Origin: Pseudomonas gingeri
GTDB taxonomy: Bacteria > Pseudomonadota > Gammaproteobacteria > Pseudomonadales > Pseudomonadaceae
NCBI RefSeq assembly: GCF_013386115.1
Contig: NZ_JACAOR010000001.1
Span: forward strand, 958,639-1,022,638
Reading direction: 5' to 3'
Length of the DNA: 64,000 bases
Part shown: piece after piece, positions 17,923 through 25,507 of the stretch
Position numbering within the stretch: the stretch's first letter is position 1
How the letters are laid out: every line of letters begins with the position of its first letter
The notes under the pieces: generated by a model
The model's input: only the letters and a program-made list of their open reading frames with translations
What the model was told of the DNA's origin: nothing
Database searches by the model: none
Made by a program: the position numbers and the translations under genes

Positions 17923-18798
17923 CTACCCCTTGGCCAGCGAGCCCGACACCGGCAGGCTGTCCAGCAGTCGCAGGCCCGTGGTCTTGACGAAGGTGGCGTA
18001 GTCCATCGGCCGCTCGATGGCGGTTTCGGCGTTCGGCAGCACATAGGCCCAGGCCCGCCCGGACGCACTGTCATAGACCAGCTTGAACAGCCGGGTCGGC
18101 ACCCAGACCCGGTTGTCGCCGATGGTGCCGTGGCCCTCGTCGAACAACGGGCCGGTAAATACATAGACATTACCATTGGCGCGCATGGCGAACTTGCGCA
18201 CATCCGCCTCGACCTTGCTCCAGATCTTGCGGTTGTTGGTCGGGTCCTGCGGCACCATGTTCGACAACGCGAAGGACTGGGCCATGGCATTGGGGCTCGG
18301 CGCATCGGCCGCCGGCGACTGATGCCCGCGGTCCACCGCCGGATGCTGGCCACGATAGTCACTCAGTTCGGCCCGGCCGCCCTTGGGAATACGCGGGTCC
18401 GGGTAGAACTGGTTGGTGCGCTCCTCGCCCTTGGCGTCCTTCAGTTGCGCCGAACTCAGGCGTTCGACTACCACCAGCGGGGTCTTGCTGGTTTGCGAAT
18501 AGAGCACGGCAAAGTTGTCGGAACACAGGGCCAGGGGCTTCATGGTCGCCGGCACGCTGCCGGGATTGATCGGCCTGGCGTTCGGGAACAACTGCGCACA
18601 ACCGTCGAACGAGGGCTGGCGCTCCTGGCTGGAATACAGGTCGAGCGCCGCGTCCTGGCTGATGGAGCCGGAACGGTGTGCCTGTTTCTCGTGCTGGGCC
18701 GGTGGAGCGATGAGATCCAGCAGGCTGCGCGCTTGCGCCGTGCCGCTGGTGAACAATAAAAGGGCTGACAACCCCACTGCGATCTTGCCTGGGTGCAT
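17923..18798 (-). CDS. periplasmic DNA/RNA non-specific endonuclease (NUC1 type)
   Basis: A 291-aa protein with a signal peptide (MHPGKIAVGLSALLLFTSGTAQA). The beta-beta-alpha-metal active site is recognisable: DRGHQSPAAD (about residue 161; DRGH with catalytic His) and the metal-ligand Asn in NNRKIWSKVE (about 195). The family (PF01223) cuts single- and double-stranded nucleic acid and may serve nutrient scavenging. The start at 18798 begins the signal peptide, though only a weak AAGA precedes it. It lacks a dedicated immunity gene, consistent with periplasmic location. Confidence 0.88.
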   Translation of the reverse strand: MHPGKIAVGLSALLLFTSGTAQARSLLDLIAPPAQHEKQAHRSGSISQDAALDLYSSQERQPSFDGCAQLFPNARPINPGSVPATMKPLALCSDNFAVLYSQTSKTPLVVVERLSSAQLKDAKGEERTNQFYPDPRIPKGGRAELSDYRGQHPAVDRGHQSPAADAPSPNAMAQSFALSNMVPQDPTNNRKIWSKVEADVRKFAMRANGNVYVFTGPLFDEGHGTIGDNRVWVPTRLFKLVYDSASGRAWAYVLPNAETAIERPMDYATFVKTTGLRLLDSLPVSGSLAKG

Positions 18799-18835
18799 GC
18801 TTGAAATCTTCGAATTGGATGGCCGGAAACTAACG

Positions 18836-18872
18836 AAAAAGCCCTCTGGATCGGGGTTCGGAGGGGCTTTTA
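18836..18872 (-). terminator. terminator-like hairpin between two divergent genes
   Basis: AAAAAGCCCTC at 18836-18846 pairs with GAGGGGCTTTT at 18861-18871 (one bulged base). On both strands the stem is followed by a run of T, the hallmark of an intrinsic terminator. It stands 38 bases upstream of the minus-strand nuclease start, where no gene ends, so it may be a leader attenuator or the end of a small transcript. Confidence 0.55.
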
Positions 18873-18969
18873 CCATCTACCGCAGGCAAATGACAGCGAT
18901 TCCTCGATGCCGTTTTTTCGCGGGAATGGGGTTAAAATGCCGGCCCTTTCAGATTGCCGACCCTGCCCG

Positions 18970-19932
18970 ATGAATCCCCAAGCCCTTTCCACCCTCCACG
19001 CTCACCTGCTCGACGCCCTGGCGGCGGCCCCGGCCGAAACCCGGCGCCTGTTCCACGGGCGCGGACGCTGCTGGCCGGGACTGGAGCAACTGACGGTGGA
19101 CTGGCTTCAGGGCGTGGTCATGGTTTCGCTGTTCAAGGAACCGGAGCCCGAGCAGTTGGCGGAACTCAAGCGGGTGCTGGGGGAACTGAGCCAGTCCGCG
19201 ACCTGGACCGGCAGTGGCGCCCATACCCTGCTGCTGCAACACCGCTACCTGCCATTGAGCCCGGCCGAATGGCTGCTCGGCGAAGCCATCGACGAATGGA
19301 CCCTGACCGAAGGCGGCCTGCGCTATCGGGTGGACCTGGGCAAGAAGCAGAACAACGGCCTGTTCCTCGACATGCGTTACGGCCGCGACTGGGTGCGGGC
19401 CAATGCCGGGGGCAAGCGGGTGCTCAACCTGTTCGCCTACACCTGCGGCTTCTCGGTGGCGGCCATCGCCGGCGGCGCGCAGCATGTGGTGAACCTGGAC
19501 ATGTCCCGCGCCGCCCTCAGCCGTGGCCGCGACAATCACCGCCTGAACGGCCACGACCTGGGCAAGGTGAGCTTTCTCGGCCACGACCTGTTCAAGTCCT
19601 GGGGCAAGGTGATCAACAGCGGGCCCTATGACCTGGTGATCATCGATCCACCCTCGTTCCAGAAAGGCAGCTTCCTGCTGACCAAGGATTACCAGCGGGT
19701 CCTGCGTCGCCTGCCGGAACTGCTGACGGCCCAGGGCACGGTTCTGGCCTGCATGAACGACCCGTCCACGGGTTCGGACTTCCTGATCGACGGCGTCACC
19801 CGCGAGGCGCCGAGCCTGCGCTTCGAACAGCGCCTGGACAACCCGCCGGAGTTTCCCGACAGCGATGTCGAAAGCGGCTTGAAGGCCCTGGTGTTCCGTC
19901 AGCACAAGACGGGCGACACGCCTTCACACTGA
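18970..19932 (+). CDS. class I SAM-dependent methyltransferase, RlmI/YccW-like
   Basis: A 320-aa Rossmann-fold methyltransferase of the PF10672 group. The SAM site is VLNLFAYTCGFSVAA (about residue 154) and the catalytic loop IIDPPSFQKGS (about 224) has the DPPSF motif of rRNA methyltransferases such as RlmI and RlmK. The PUA domain of full-length RlmI is missing; a short N-terminal extension replaces it. It probably methylates RNA, but the target base is unknown. The ATG at 18970 lies downstream of a likely -10 (TAAAAT at 18932-18937). Confidence 0.85.
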   Translation: MNPQALSTLHAHLLDALAAAPAETRRLFHGRGRCWPGLEQLTVDWLQGVVMVSLFKEPEPEQLAELKRVLGELSQSATWTGSGAHTLLLQHRYLPLSPAEWLLGEAIDEWTLTEGGLRYRVDLGKKQNNGLFLDMRYGRDWVRANAGGKRVLNLFAYTCGFSVAAIAGGAQHVVNLDMSRAALSRGRDNHRLNGHDLGKVSFLGHDLFKSWGKVINSGPYDLVIIDPPSFQKGSFLLTKDYQRVLRRLPELLTAQGTVLACMNDPSTGSDFLIDGVTREAPSLRFEQRLDNPPEFPDSDVESGLKALVFRQHKTGDTPSH

Positions 19933-20049
19933 AAGCGACGCCGATCCCTGGCCGCGCCTGGAAAATGGCCGGCCGGTTTGCCTCGACCGCTACAAAGTAT
20001 CAAGCTGTCGACTATAAGAAACCCATGTTTGCCCACCCGTGAGGCTGTT

Positions 20050-20934
20050 GTGTCCAGAGGCATTGTTCTATCGGTATTGGCGTCCTGCCTGTTCGCCATC
20101 ATGTATTTCTACACGTCCTTGCTCGAGCCCCTGAACGGCGAGGACATCTTCGGCTGGCGCATGCTGCTGACCGTGCCTTGCATGACGGTGTTCATGCTGC
20201 TGTCCGGTGACTGGAAACTGGTGCCGGCGATCTTCATCCGCATTCGCCAGCAGCCGATGCTGCTGGCCAAGTTGCTGCTGTCCTCGGCGATGCTCGGCGT
20301 ACAGTTGTGGATATTCCTCTGGGCGCCGCTCAACGGCCATAGCCTGGACGTGTCCCTCGGTTACTTCCTGCTGCCCCTGACCATGGTCCTGACCGGGCGT
20401 ATCGTCTACGGCGAAAAGCTCTCGCGGTTGCAGACCATCGCCGCCCTGCTGGCCCTCTGCGGCGTGCTCAACGAGTTGTACCAGGTGGGCAGTTTCTCCT
20501 GGACCACCTTGCTGGTGGCCCTCGGTTACCCGGTGTACTTCGTGCTGCGTCGGCGCAACGGCACCGACAACCTGGGCGGGCTGTGGCTCGACATGGCGTT
20601 GCTGTTGCCGGTGGCCTGGTGGTTCGTGCAGCACGGCGAACAGGGTTTTGCCGTGCTCGACCGACGCCCTTCGCTGTACGTGCTGATTCCGTTGCTGGGA
20701 GTGATCAGTGCGGCGGCATTGATCTGCTACCTGCTGGCAAGCCGCTTGCTGGCGTTCGGCTTGTTCGGCCTGCTGGGGTATGTCGAACCGGTGTTGCTGG
20801 TGATCGTCGCCCTGCTGCTGGGCGAAAGCATCCGCGCGGGGGAATGGCTGACCTATATCCCGATCTGGCTGGCGGTGGTGGTACTGGTGCTCGAAGGCGT
20901 CAAGCGCCTGCTGGGACAGCGCCGCTCACACTGA
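20050..20934 (+). CDS. rarD: RarD family EamA transporter
   Basis: A 294-aa inner-membrane protein with about ten transmembrane helices in two EamA repeats, matching the length of RarD proteins. The N-terminus (SRGIVLSVLASCLFAIMYFY) is characteristic when translation begins at the GTG at 20050; GTGAGG precedes it. RarD is named from chloramphenicol resistance, but its natural substrate is not settled. The gene appears monocistronic; 265 bases separate it from the next gene. Confidence 0.85.
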   Translation: MSRGIVLSVLASCLFAIMYFYTSLLEPLNGEDIFGWRMLLTVPCMTVFMLLSGDWKLVPAIFIRIRQQPMLLAKLLLSSAMLGVQLWIFLWAPLNGHSLDVSLGYFLLPLTMVLTGRIVYGEKLSRLQTIAALLALCGVLNELYQVGSFSWTTLLVALGYPVYFVLRRRNGTDNLGGLWLDMALLLPVAWWFVQHGEQGFAVLDRRPSLYVLIPLLGVISAAALICYLLASRLLAFGLFGLLGYVEPVLLVIVALLLGESIRAGEWLTYIPIWLAVVVLVLEGVKRLLGQRRSH

Positions 20935-21073
20935 CCACAGCCCGAGCAGGCTCAAGACCAAGGGGCTGGCCTTGGCGAACGCGAACGGCAGCAGCACACG
21001 GCTGCCGTTGAAACCTGCGCTCCCTGACTCGTCGTACTGTCGAGGCTTTGCGCGCACCTCCCACCGTGGGCTG

Positions 21074-21168
21074 ACCACTCGTCGCCACTGTCATTTCTGA
21101 CAGCTAGTCAGCCACTGCCTCCCGGCGTTGAATGGTCTTTACGACTCGCCATCCGGGCTTTCGGGTCG
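21074..21168 (+). repeat. leader direct repeat, copy 1 (before the large Ig-like gene)
   Basis: This 95-bp segment is nearly identical to 25382-25472 on the other side of the large gene: about 80 of 91 positions match, with one 2-4 base gap. It contains the palindrome at 21088-21103 and an imperfect hairpin from CGACTCGCC to TTTCGGGTCG at 21142-21168. It lies directly upstream of the ribosome-binding site for 21201, so it reads as a promoter/leader unit. The gap 20935-21073 before it holds nothing recognisable. Confidence 0.85.
21088..21103. promoter_or_regulatory. CTGTCA-N4-TGACAG palindrome, copy 1
   Basis: CTGTCATTTCTGACAG, with perfect 6-bp arms and a TTTC centre, 97 bases before the start of the large Ig-like gene. 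The exact reverse complement occurs at 58059-58074 and a one-base variant (TTGC centre) at 25396-25411. This is dyad symmetry, not the direct repeat of a Pho box. It is probably the binding site of a dimeric regulator. Confidence 0.65.
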
Positions 21169-21200
21169 CCTTTTTCCGTGACCTGTCAGGAACCCCGACC

Positions 21201-24200
21201 ATGAACGACAGCCTCGATCCCACACGCCTCGCCGACAACCCGCTGCCCGTGCGCACCTTCGATCTGAGCCAGCCAGAACCTATCACCCCCGTGCCCTTCA
21301 ACGAGCTCGATCTCTACATCCCCAACATGACCGCGCCCGTGGTCGGCTTCGACGGCGGCATCAACCGCGCGGCCCTCGATGCCCACCGGGACAAGGGCCT
21401 GCAGTGCATCCTGCTGCCCTACCGGCCCATGGCCGAAAACGACTTTATCGAGTTGTTCTGCCGTGACACCGTCACTCCTGTGGCCTTTCATACCGTCAGC
21501 GATATCGAGGCCGCCAACAACGCGCAGATATCACTGTTCATCCCCCGCGCACGCCTGCCCGACGGCCCCGCCGATCCGGTGTTCTTTCACCTGACCCGGG
21601 TGAGTGGCAACGACGATGAAACCGCGCGCTTTCGCCTCAAGGTCGATACCGTCTCCCCAGGCGGTCGCAATCCCGTCGCCAGCACCTACTACAACGAAAA
21701 CCTGGCCATGCCGGTCTTTCCCCAGGACCTGATCGACTTTGGGGTCGGCGAAGGCGACATCATCGCCCCGGTCCCGGTCCGCATCGATTTCTACCCCGCG
21801 GTCAGCAACCCGGCACCGGACATCAACCGCGCCGTACGCGATCGCATCCGCCTGAGCATCGGCGGCCATATCATCGAGCACCGGGTCACCGAGGGCGAAA
21901 TCGAAAGCACCGACCCGATCACCCTCTGGGTCAATACCGGCGACTGGCAAAAGATCGGCAGCGGCGAGCATGTCTGTGAATACGAGGTGGTCGACGAGGT
22001 CGGCAACTACTCCGATGGCTGGTCACCGGCGCAGCTACTTGAAGTGCGTCTGGACGATCAGGCCGAGCCCCTGCTCTACGAACCCTATGTGGAGGAATCC
22101 GACGAGCACAATGAACTCGATGCCGATGCGCTCGACGGCGCCGATGCCACCATCGTCGTGGTGGTGCACCGGGATGATTTCGCGGTTGGCGATACGATCC
22201 GGATAAAGCTCAATAGCAAGACTTCGACGGGGCTGCCTGTCATCCGCTATATCGATCATCCCGTCGCGGCCAACGAAGTGGGACGCAGCGCGAGAATTCC
22301 CTGGGACAACGCCGAGATCAGGTCGCTGATCAAGGGCCGGGTACAGATTTCCTATAAACGTATCCGCCCCTCCGCGCCGGAGCGCGGGTCGCGTAGCGTC
22401 ATCGTCTATATCACCGGCACCCAGGTCGGTACCGGCCTGCCCGCCCCCACGGTCGAGGGCGCGCCCGGCGATGTATTACCGCCGGATATCGCCTTCCTGA
22501 TCGTCCATATCAAGGAATATGTGGGCCAGGATCCTTTCGACCGGGTCATCCTGGTGCTCGACGGCACCTATGCCAATGGCCGGTCGTACTACAAGGAAGT
22601 CGACGATATCGCCGGCACCGGCGATATCGTCTTCCACTTGCAGAACGGTCCCAATGGCGATATCGCCCGGCTCGAAGGCGGGACCTTGCGCCTCTACTAC
22701 TGGGTGGAAAACGAGAGGGGGAAATTCCCGTCCGAGGACCTGCTACTCGATGTCGGCCAACCCCAGGCTTCTCTACCACCGGTAGAGGTGGATGAGGCGC
22801 CACCCCCCGATCACATTTTCGACCCCCAGGTGTCACCGTTCGATGCCAGGGTACTGGTCAAGGCGAACGTGGACATCATCGAAAACGACATCATCAACCT
22901 CCACGCCGAGGGCAGCGTCGCCGGGGGCAGCGCGCCGGTATTCGTCTTCCCTGTCACCGCGACCTGGGTCGGTCGGGACCTGCCCTTCACCCTCAAGCGC
23001 GAGTACATCCTGCCCAACCTCGACCGCTCGATGCACCTGTACTACACCCTCGCCCGGGCTGGCGCACGGCCCCGCTTTTCCCATCCCTTCATCATGAAGG
23101 TCGGCGGCGCGCTGGACCTGCCGATGCCCCATGTCCTGGAAACCACCGAGCCAGGTGGTCACCTGCTCAACCCGATCCATGCCCAGCACGGGGCGACAAT
23201 ACGGGTTCGCTATGACGGCATGAAGAACTCAGACAATATCCAGGCGTTCTGGAAAGGGGTTGCGGGATCGATAGGCAGCCCGGACATTGTTCCCAAGCCG
23301 GGGAACGAGAGCCAGCAATACGTCGACTTTGACGTCCCGGACACGACCGTCGCGATCAATATCGGCAAGCAGGTGGAAGTCAGCTACGCCATGACCCGCG
23401 CCGGTACCACCACGCCTTCGGCTCCGCTGAACCTGACCCTCCAAAGCCTACCGGACTCAGGACTGCCGCCCTTGCAGATACTGGAGGCTGGCTCAGGCCA
23501 GGTGGATGTCAACGGCACCGTGACGTTCCGGGTCGATGCCTGGCCGTTCTATCGCCAGGGTGACCGGGTCTGGCTGGCCCTGGAAAGCGACAACCCGGAT
23601 GGCACGCTCAATCGGTTACCGATCTGGACCGCTTCGCCGATCAGTGCCGCGGAATTCGGTCAGAAATTCCTGACCCGGGTCATTACCAGCAATCCCGACT
23701 ACGCCACATGGTTGCGAGCTCTGGCGCATGGCAGCGAATTGCGCGTCACGTTCAAGGTCGTCTTTGGCGGTGGCTCGAATGAAGCCGATGCGCTGACTTT
23801 CCCGGTGCGCAGCTATATCGTCCGTAACGCGGTGCAGGTAGAGGCCCCGACCATCACCTCCGTCAAGAACGCCGCTAACGGTGAAATCACCAATGGCTCC
23901 ACGGTGGTCACCACAACAGTGACGGTCACAGGCACCGCCCCCAATGGGCAACAAGTGCAAATTCGGGACGTCAATAACGTGATGGGCACCGCCAACGCCA
24001 ACGGCAGCGGTGTCTGGACCTCATCCGCATTGACGGTGACGAACAAGGCCTACAGCATCAACGCGCGCGGCGTCTATGACAGCAACCCGGTGTCCACGCC
24101 GCCGCGCACCTTTACCGTCACGGCGCTGGTGGCCCCTAGCTTGACTTCCGTGAAAGATCCCAAGGGGGTTGAAGTCGAACAAGGGACTACTACCCGGGAA

Positions 24201-25283
24201 AGGGTTTTCACCCTGACAGGGGTCGCCAGCAATCTTCAACGCGTCCAGATCGAAGACGGCAACGGCCCCTCAGCTCAAGTCCTGGGCACCGCGGCTGCCA
24301 ACGCCTCGGGTATATGGACCTTCACCACATCCACCCGACCAACCGGTGAAAGAAGGTTTTATGTCCGGTCGCTCTATCACCCCTCCACGGTTTTTTCGAA
24401 CGTACGCACCTTTAACGTCACCGACGAGGTGAAACCGAATATCACCGGCGTACATACTTCCTCAGGACTTTCAGTCCCCCACAATGGCACCACGAACCAG
24501 ACGAGCCTGACACTCTCTGGCACCGCAACGCCCAACTCCACGATAGAAGTACGAAATGGTGGGGATATCCTCTTGAGCACCGGTGTCAACGGTTCCAACG
24601 CCTGGAGCGACCACATCCATAACTTATCGGAAAAGAAATACGATCTTGTCGCTAAAATAGTGGGTGGGACACTTTCATCGGATATCAGGACTTTTACGGT
24701 GCAATTACACCCGCCCCTGGCCATGAACACCTCACCGATGGTTCTGAATGGGAAAGCCATCCGTACCAGCCTCGGTTGGCCGCAGACCGGAAACGATTTT
24801 CTCAACAACACGGCTACCCGCACCCCGACGGCAGGTTCCGGCTCATACACCTACAGCTCGAACAACATCAGCATCGCCCCCGTATCGGAAACAGGCAAAG
24901 TCGTAGGCCTGAGAAACGGCAGTGCACGGATCACCGTCCGGGACGAACGGACCGGGCAAACCCTGGGATATGACGTGACGGTCAGCAATGTGTGGGAATT
25001 GAATATCAACAACTCACGACTGGCATCTTATGAAGCGAATACCTGGAGAATCAACAGGAGAGGAAGCAATTTACCTCAGAGTGATATGGACTTATTGAAA
25101 AGGTATTACACCAGCCCATTTCCACGGAGTAATTTACTGCAGAATGCATATTGGTGCGACACCTCAGGCGCCGGCTGTAGCCTGGGCCAGAATCTGATCT
25201 ACTCATCGACCACTGGAAATGTTTCCTGCAGCCCGACATCTGCCAGCTCGTGGGGAGCATTTTGCATAACTGAATATAATTAA
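21201..25283 (+). CDS. large Ig-like repeat protein of unknown function
   Basis: A 1360-aa protein. The ATG at 21201 follows AGGAA; no signal peptide, membrane segment or lipobox is visible. Residues about 1-870 are made of beta-rich modules of about 110-130 residues linked by Pro-rich joints (for example LPPVEVDEAPPPD). Residues about 880-1170 hold three bacterial Ig-like repeats beginning APTITSVKNA / APSLTSVKDP / KPNITGVHTS. A BIG2-like domain follows (about 1180-1265; NGSARITVRDERTG). The last 95 residues form a separate domain with four Cys (WCDTSGAGC and later SC, FC), encoded by markedly more AT-rich DNA. The build resembles adhesins or intimin-like tips without an export signal. Function is unknown. 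Confidence 0.8.
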   Translation: MNDSLDPTRLADNPLPVRTFDLSQPEPITPVPFNELDLYIPNMTAPVVGFDGGINRAALDAHRDKGLQCILLPYRPMAENDFIELFCRDTVTPVAFHTVSDIEAANNAQISLFIPRARLPDGPADPVFFHLTRVSGNDDETARFRLKVDTVSPGGRNPVASTYYNENLAMPVFPQDLIDFGVGEGDIIAPVPVRIDFYPAVSNPAPDINRAVRDRIRLSIGGHIIEHRVTEGEIESTDPITLWVNTGDWQKIGSGEHVCEYEVVDEVGNYSDGWSPAQLLEVRLDDQAEPLLYEPYVEESDEHNELDADALDGADATIVVVVHRDDFAVGDTIRIKLNSKTSTGLPVIRYIDHPVAANEVGRSARIPWDNAEIRSLIKGRVQISYKRIRPSAPERGSRSVIVYITGTQVGTGLPAPTVEGAPGDVLPPDIAFLIVHIKEYVGQDPFDRVILVLDGTYANGRSYYKEVDDIAGTGDIVFHLQNGPNGDIARLEGGTLRLYYWVENERGKFPSEDLLLDVGQPQASLPPVEVDEAPPPDHIFDPQVSPFDARVLVKANVDIIENDIINLHAEGSVAGGSAPVFVFPVTATWVGRDLPFTLKREYILPNLDRSMHLYYTLARAGARPRFSHPFIMKVGGALDLPMPHVLETTEPGGHLLNPIHAQHGATIRVRYDGMKNSDNIQAFWKGVAGSIGSPDIVPKPGNESQQYVDFDVPDTTVAINIGKQVEVSYAMTRAGTTTPSAPLNLTLQSLPDSGLPPLQILEAGSGQVDVNGTVTFRVDAWPFYRQGDRVWLALESDNPDGTLNRLPIWTASPISAAEFGQKFLTRVITSNPDYATWLRALAHGSELRVTFKVVFGGGSNEADALTFPVRSYIVRNAVQVEAPTITSVKNAANGEITNGSTVVTTTVTVTGTAPNGQQVQIRDVNNVMGTANANGSGVWTSSALTVTNKAYSINARGVYDSNPVSTPPRTFTVTALVAPSLTSVKDPKGVEVEQGTTTRERVFTLTGVASNLQRVQIEDGNGPSAQVLGTAAANASGIWTFTTSTRPTGERRFYVRSLYHPSTVFSNVRTFNVTDEVKPNITGVHTSSGLSVPHNGTTNQTSLTLSGTATPNSTIEVRNGGDILLSTGVNGSNAWSDHIHNLSEKKYDLVAKIVGGTLSSDIRTFTVQLHPPLAMNTSPMVLNGKAIRTSLGWPQTGNDFLNNTATRTPTAGSGSYTYSSNNISIAPVSETGKVVGLRNGSARITVRDERTGQTLGYDVTVSNVWELNINNSRLASYEANTWRINRRGSNLPQSDMDLLKRYYTSPFPRSNLLQNAYWCDTSGAGCSLGQNLIYSSTTGNVSCSPTSASSWGAFCITEYN

Positions 25284-25325
25284 CAAACCATCCGTGACTG
25301 TTTTGAAACGGATTTAAAACCTTGT

Positions 25326-25354
25326 AAAAAGGGGAGCCCCGCTCCCCTTTTTTT
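25326..25354 (+). terminator. strong intrinsic terminator of the Ig-like gene
   Basis: AAAAAGGGGAGC and GCTCCCCTTTTTTT form a 12-bp stem with a CCC(C) loop and a run of seven T, 43 bases after the stop codon. It closes a monocistronic transcript and separates it from the second leader repeat. Confidence 0.9.
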
Positions 25355-25381
25355 GTATCAGCCCCCCGCCAGGCAACCTCA

Positions 25382-25472
25382 ACCACTCGTCGCCACTGTC
25401 ATTGCTGACAGCTAGCCAACCCCTCACGGCGTTGAATGACCGTCACGACTCGCCATCCGGACTTTCGGGTCG
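25382..25472 (+). repeat. leader direct repeat, copy 2 (orphan)
   Basis: Matches 21074-21168, including the palindrome CTGTCATTGCTGACAG at 25396-25411 and the CGACTCGCC/CGGGTCG hairpin. No plus-strand gene follows it: the next 35 bases lead into the 3' end of the minus-strand rhodanese fusion. It therefore looks like the leader left behind by a lost second gene, or the right-hand copy made when the Ig-like gene was inserted or duplicated. Confidence 0.85.
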
Positions 25473-25507
25473 TTACCTGAATGCGCAAAAGGTTGCCTGC
25501 CCCCAAC

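Noticed and set aside
21088..21103. Pho box (CTGTCAT direct repeat)
   Set aside because: The second half is TGACAG, an inverted rather than a direct copy, so it is dyad symmetric and does not fit PhoB spacing.
21132..21200. Upstream ATG start for the Ig-like protein, giving 23 extra residues
   Set aside because: No ribosome-binding site precedes 21132, and this stretch lies in the leader repeat; AGGAA before 21201 supports the later start. The differences between the repeat copies are not biased to silent codon positions.
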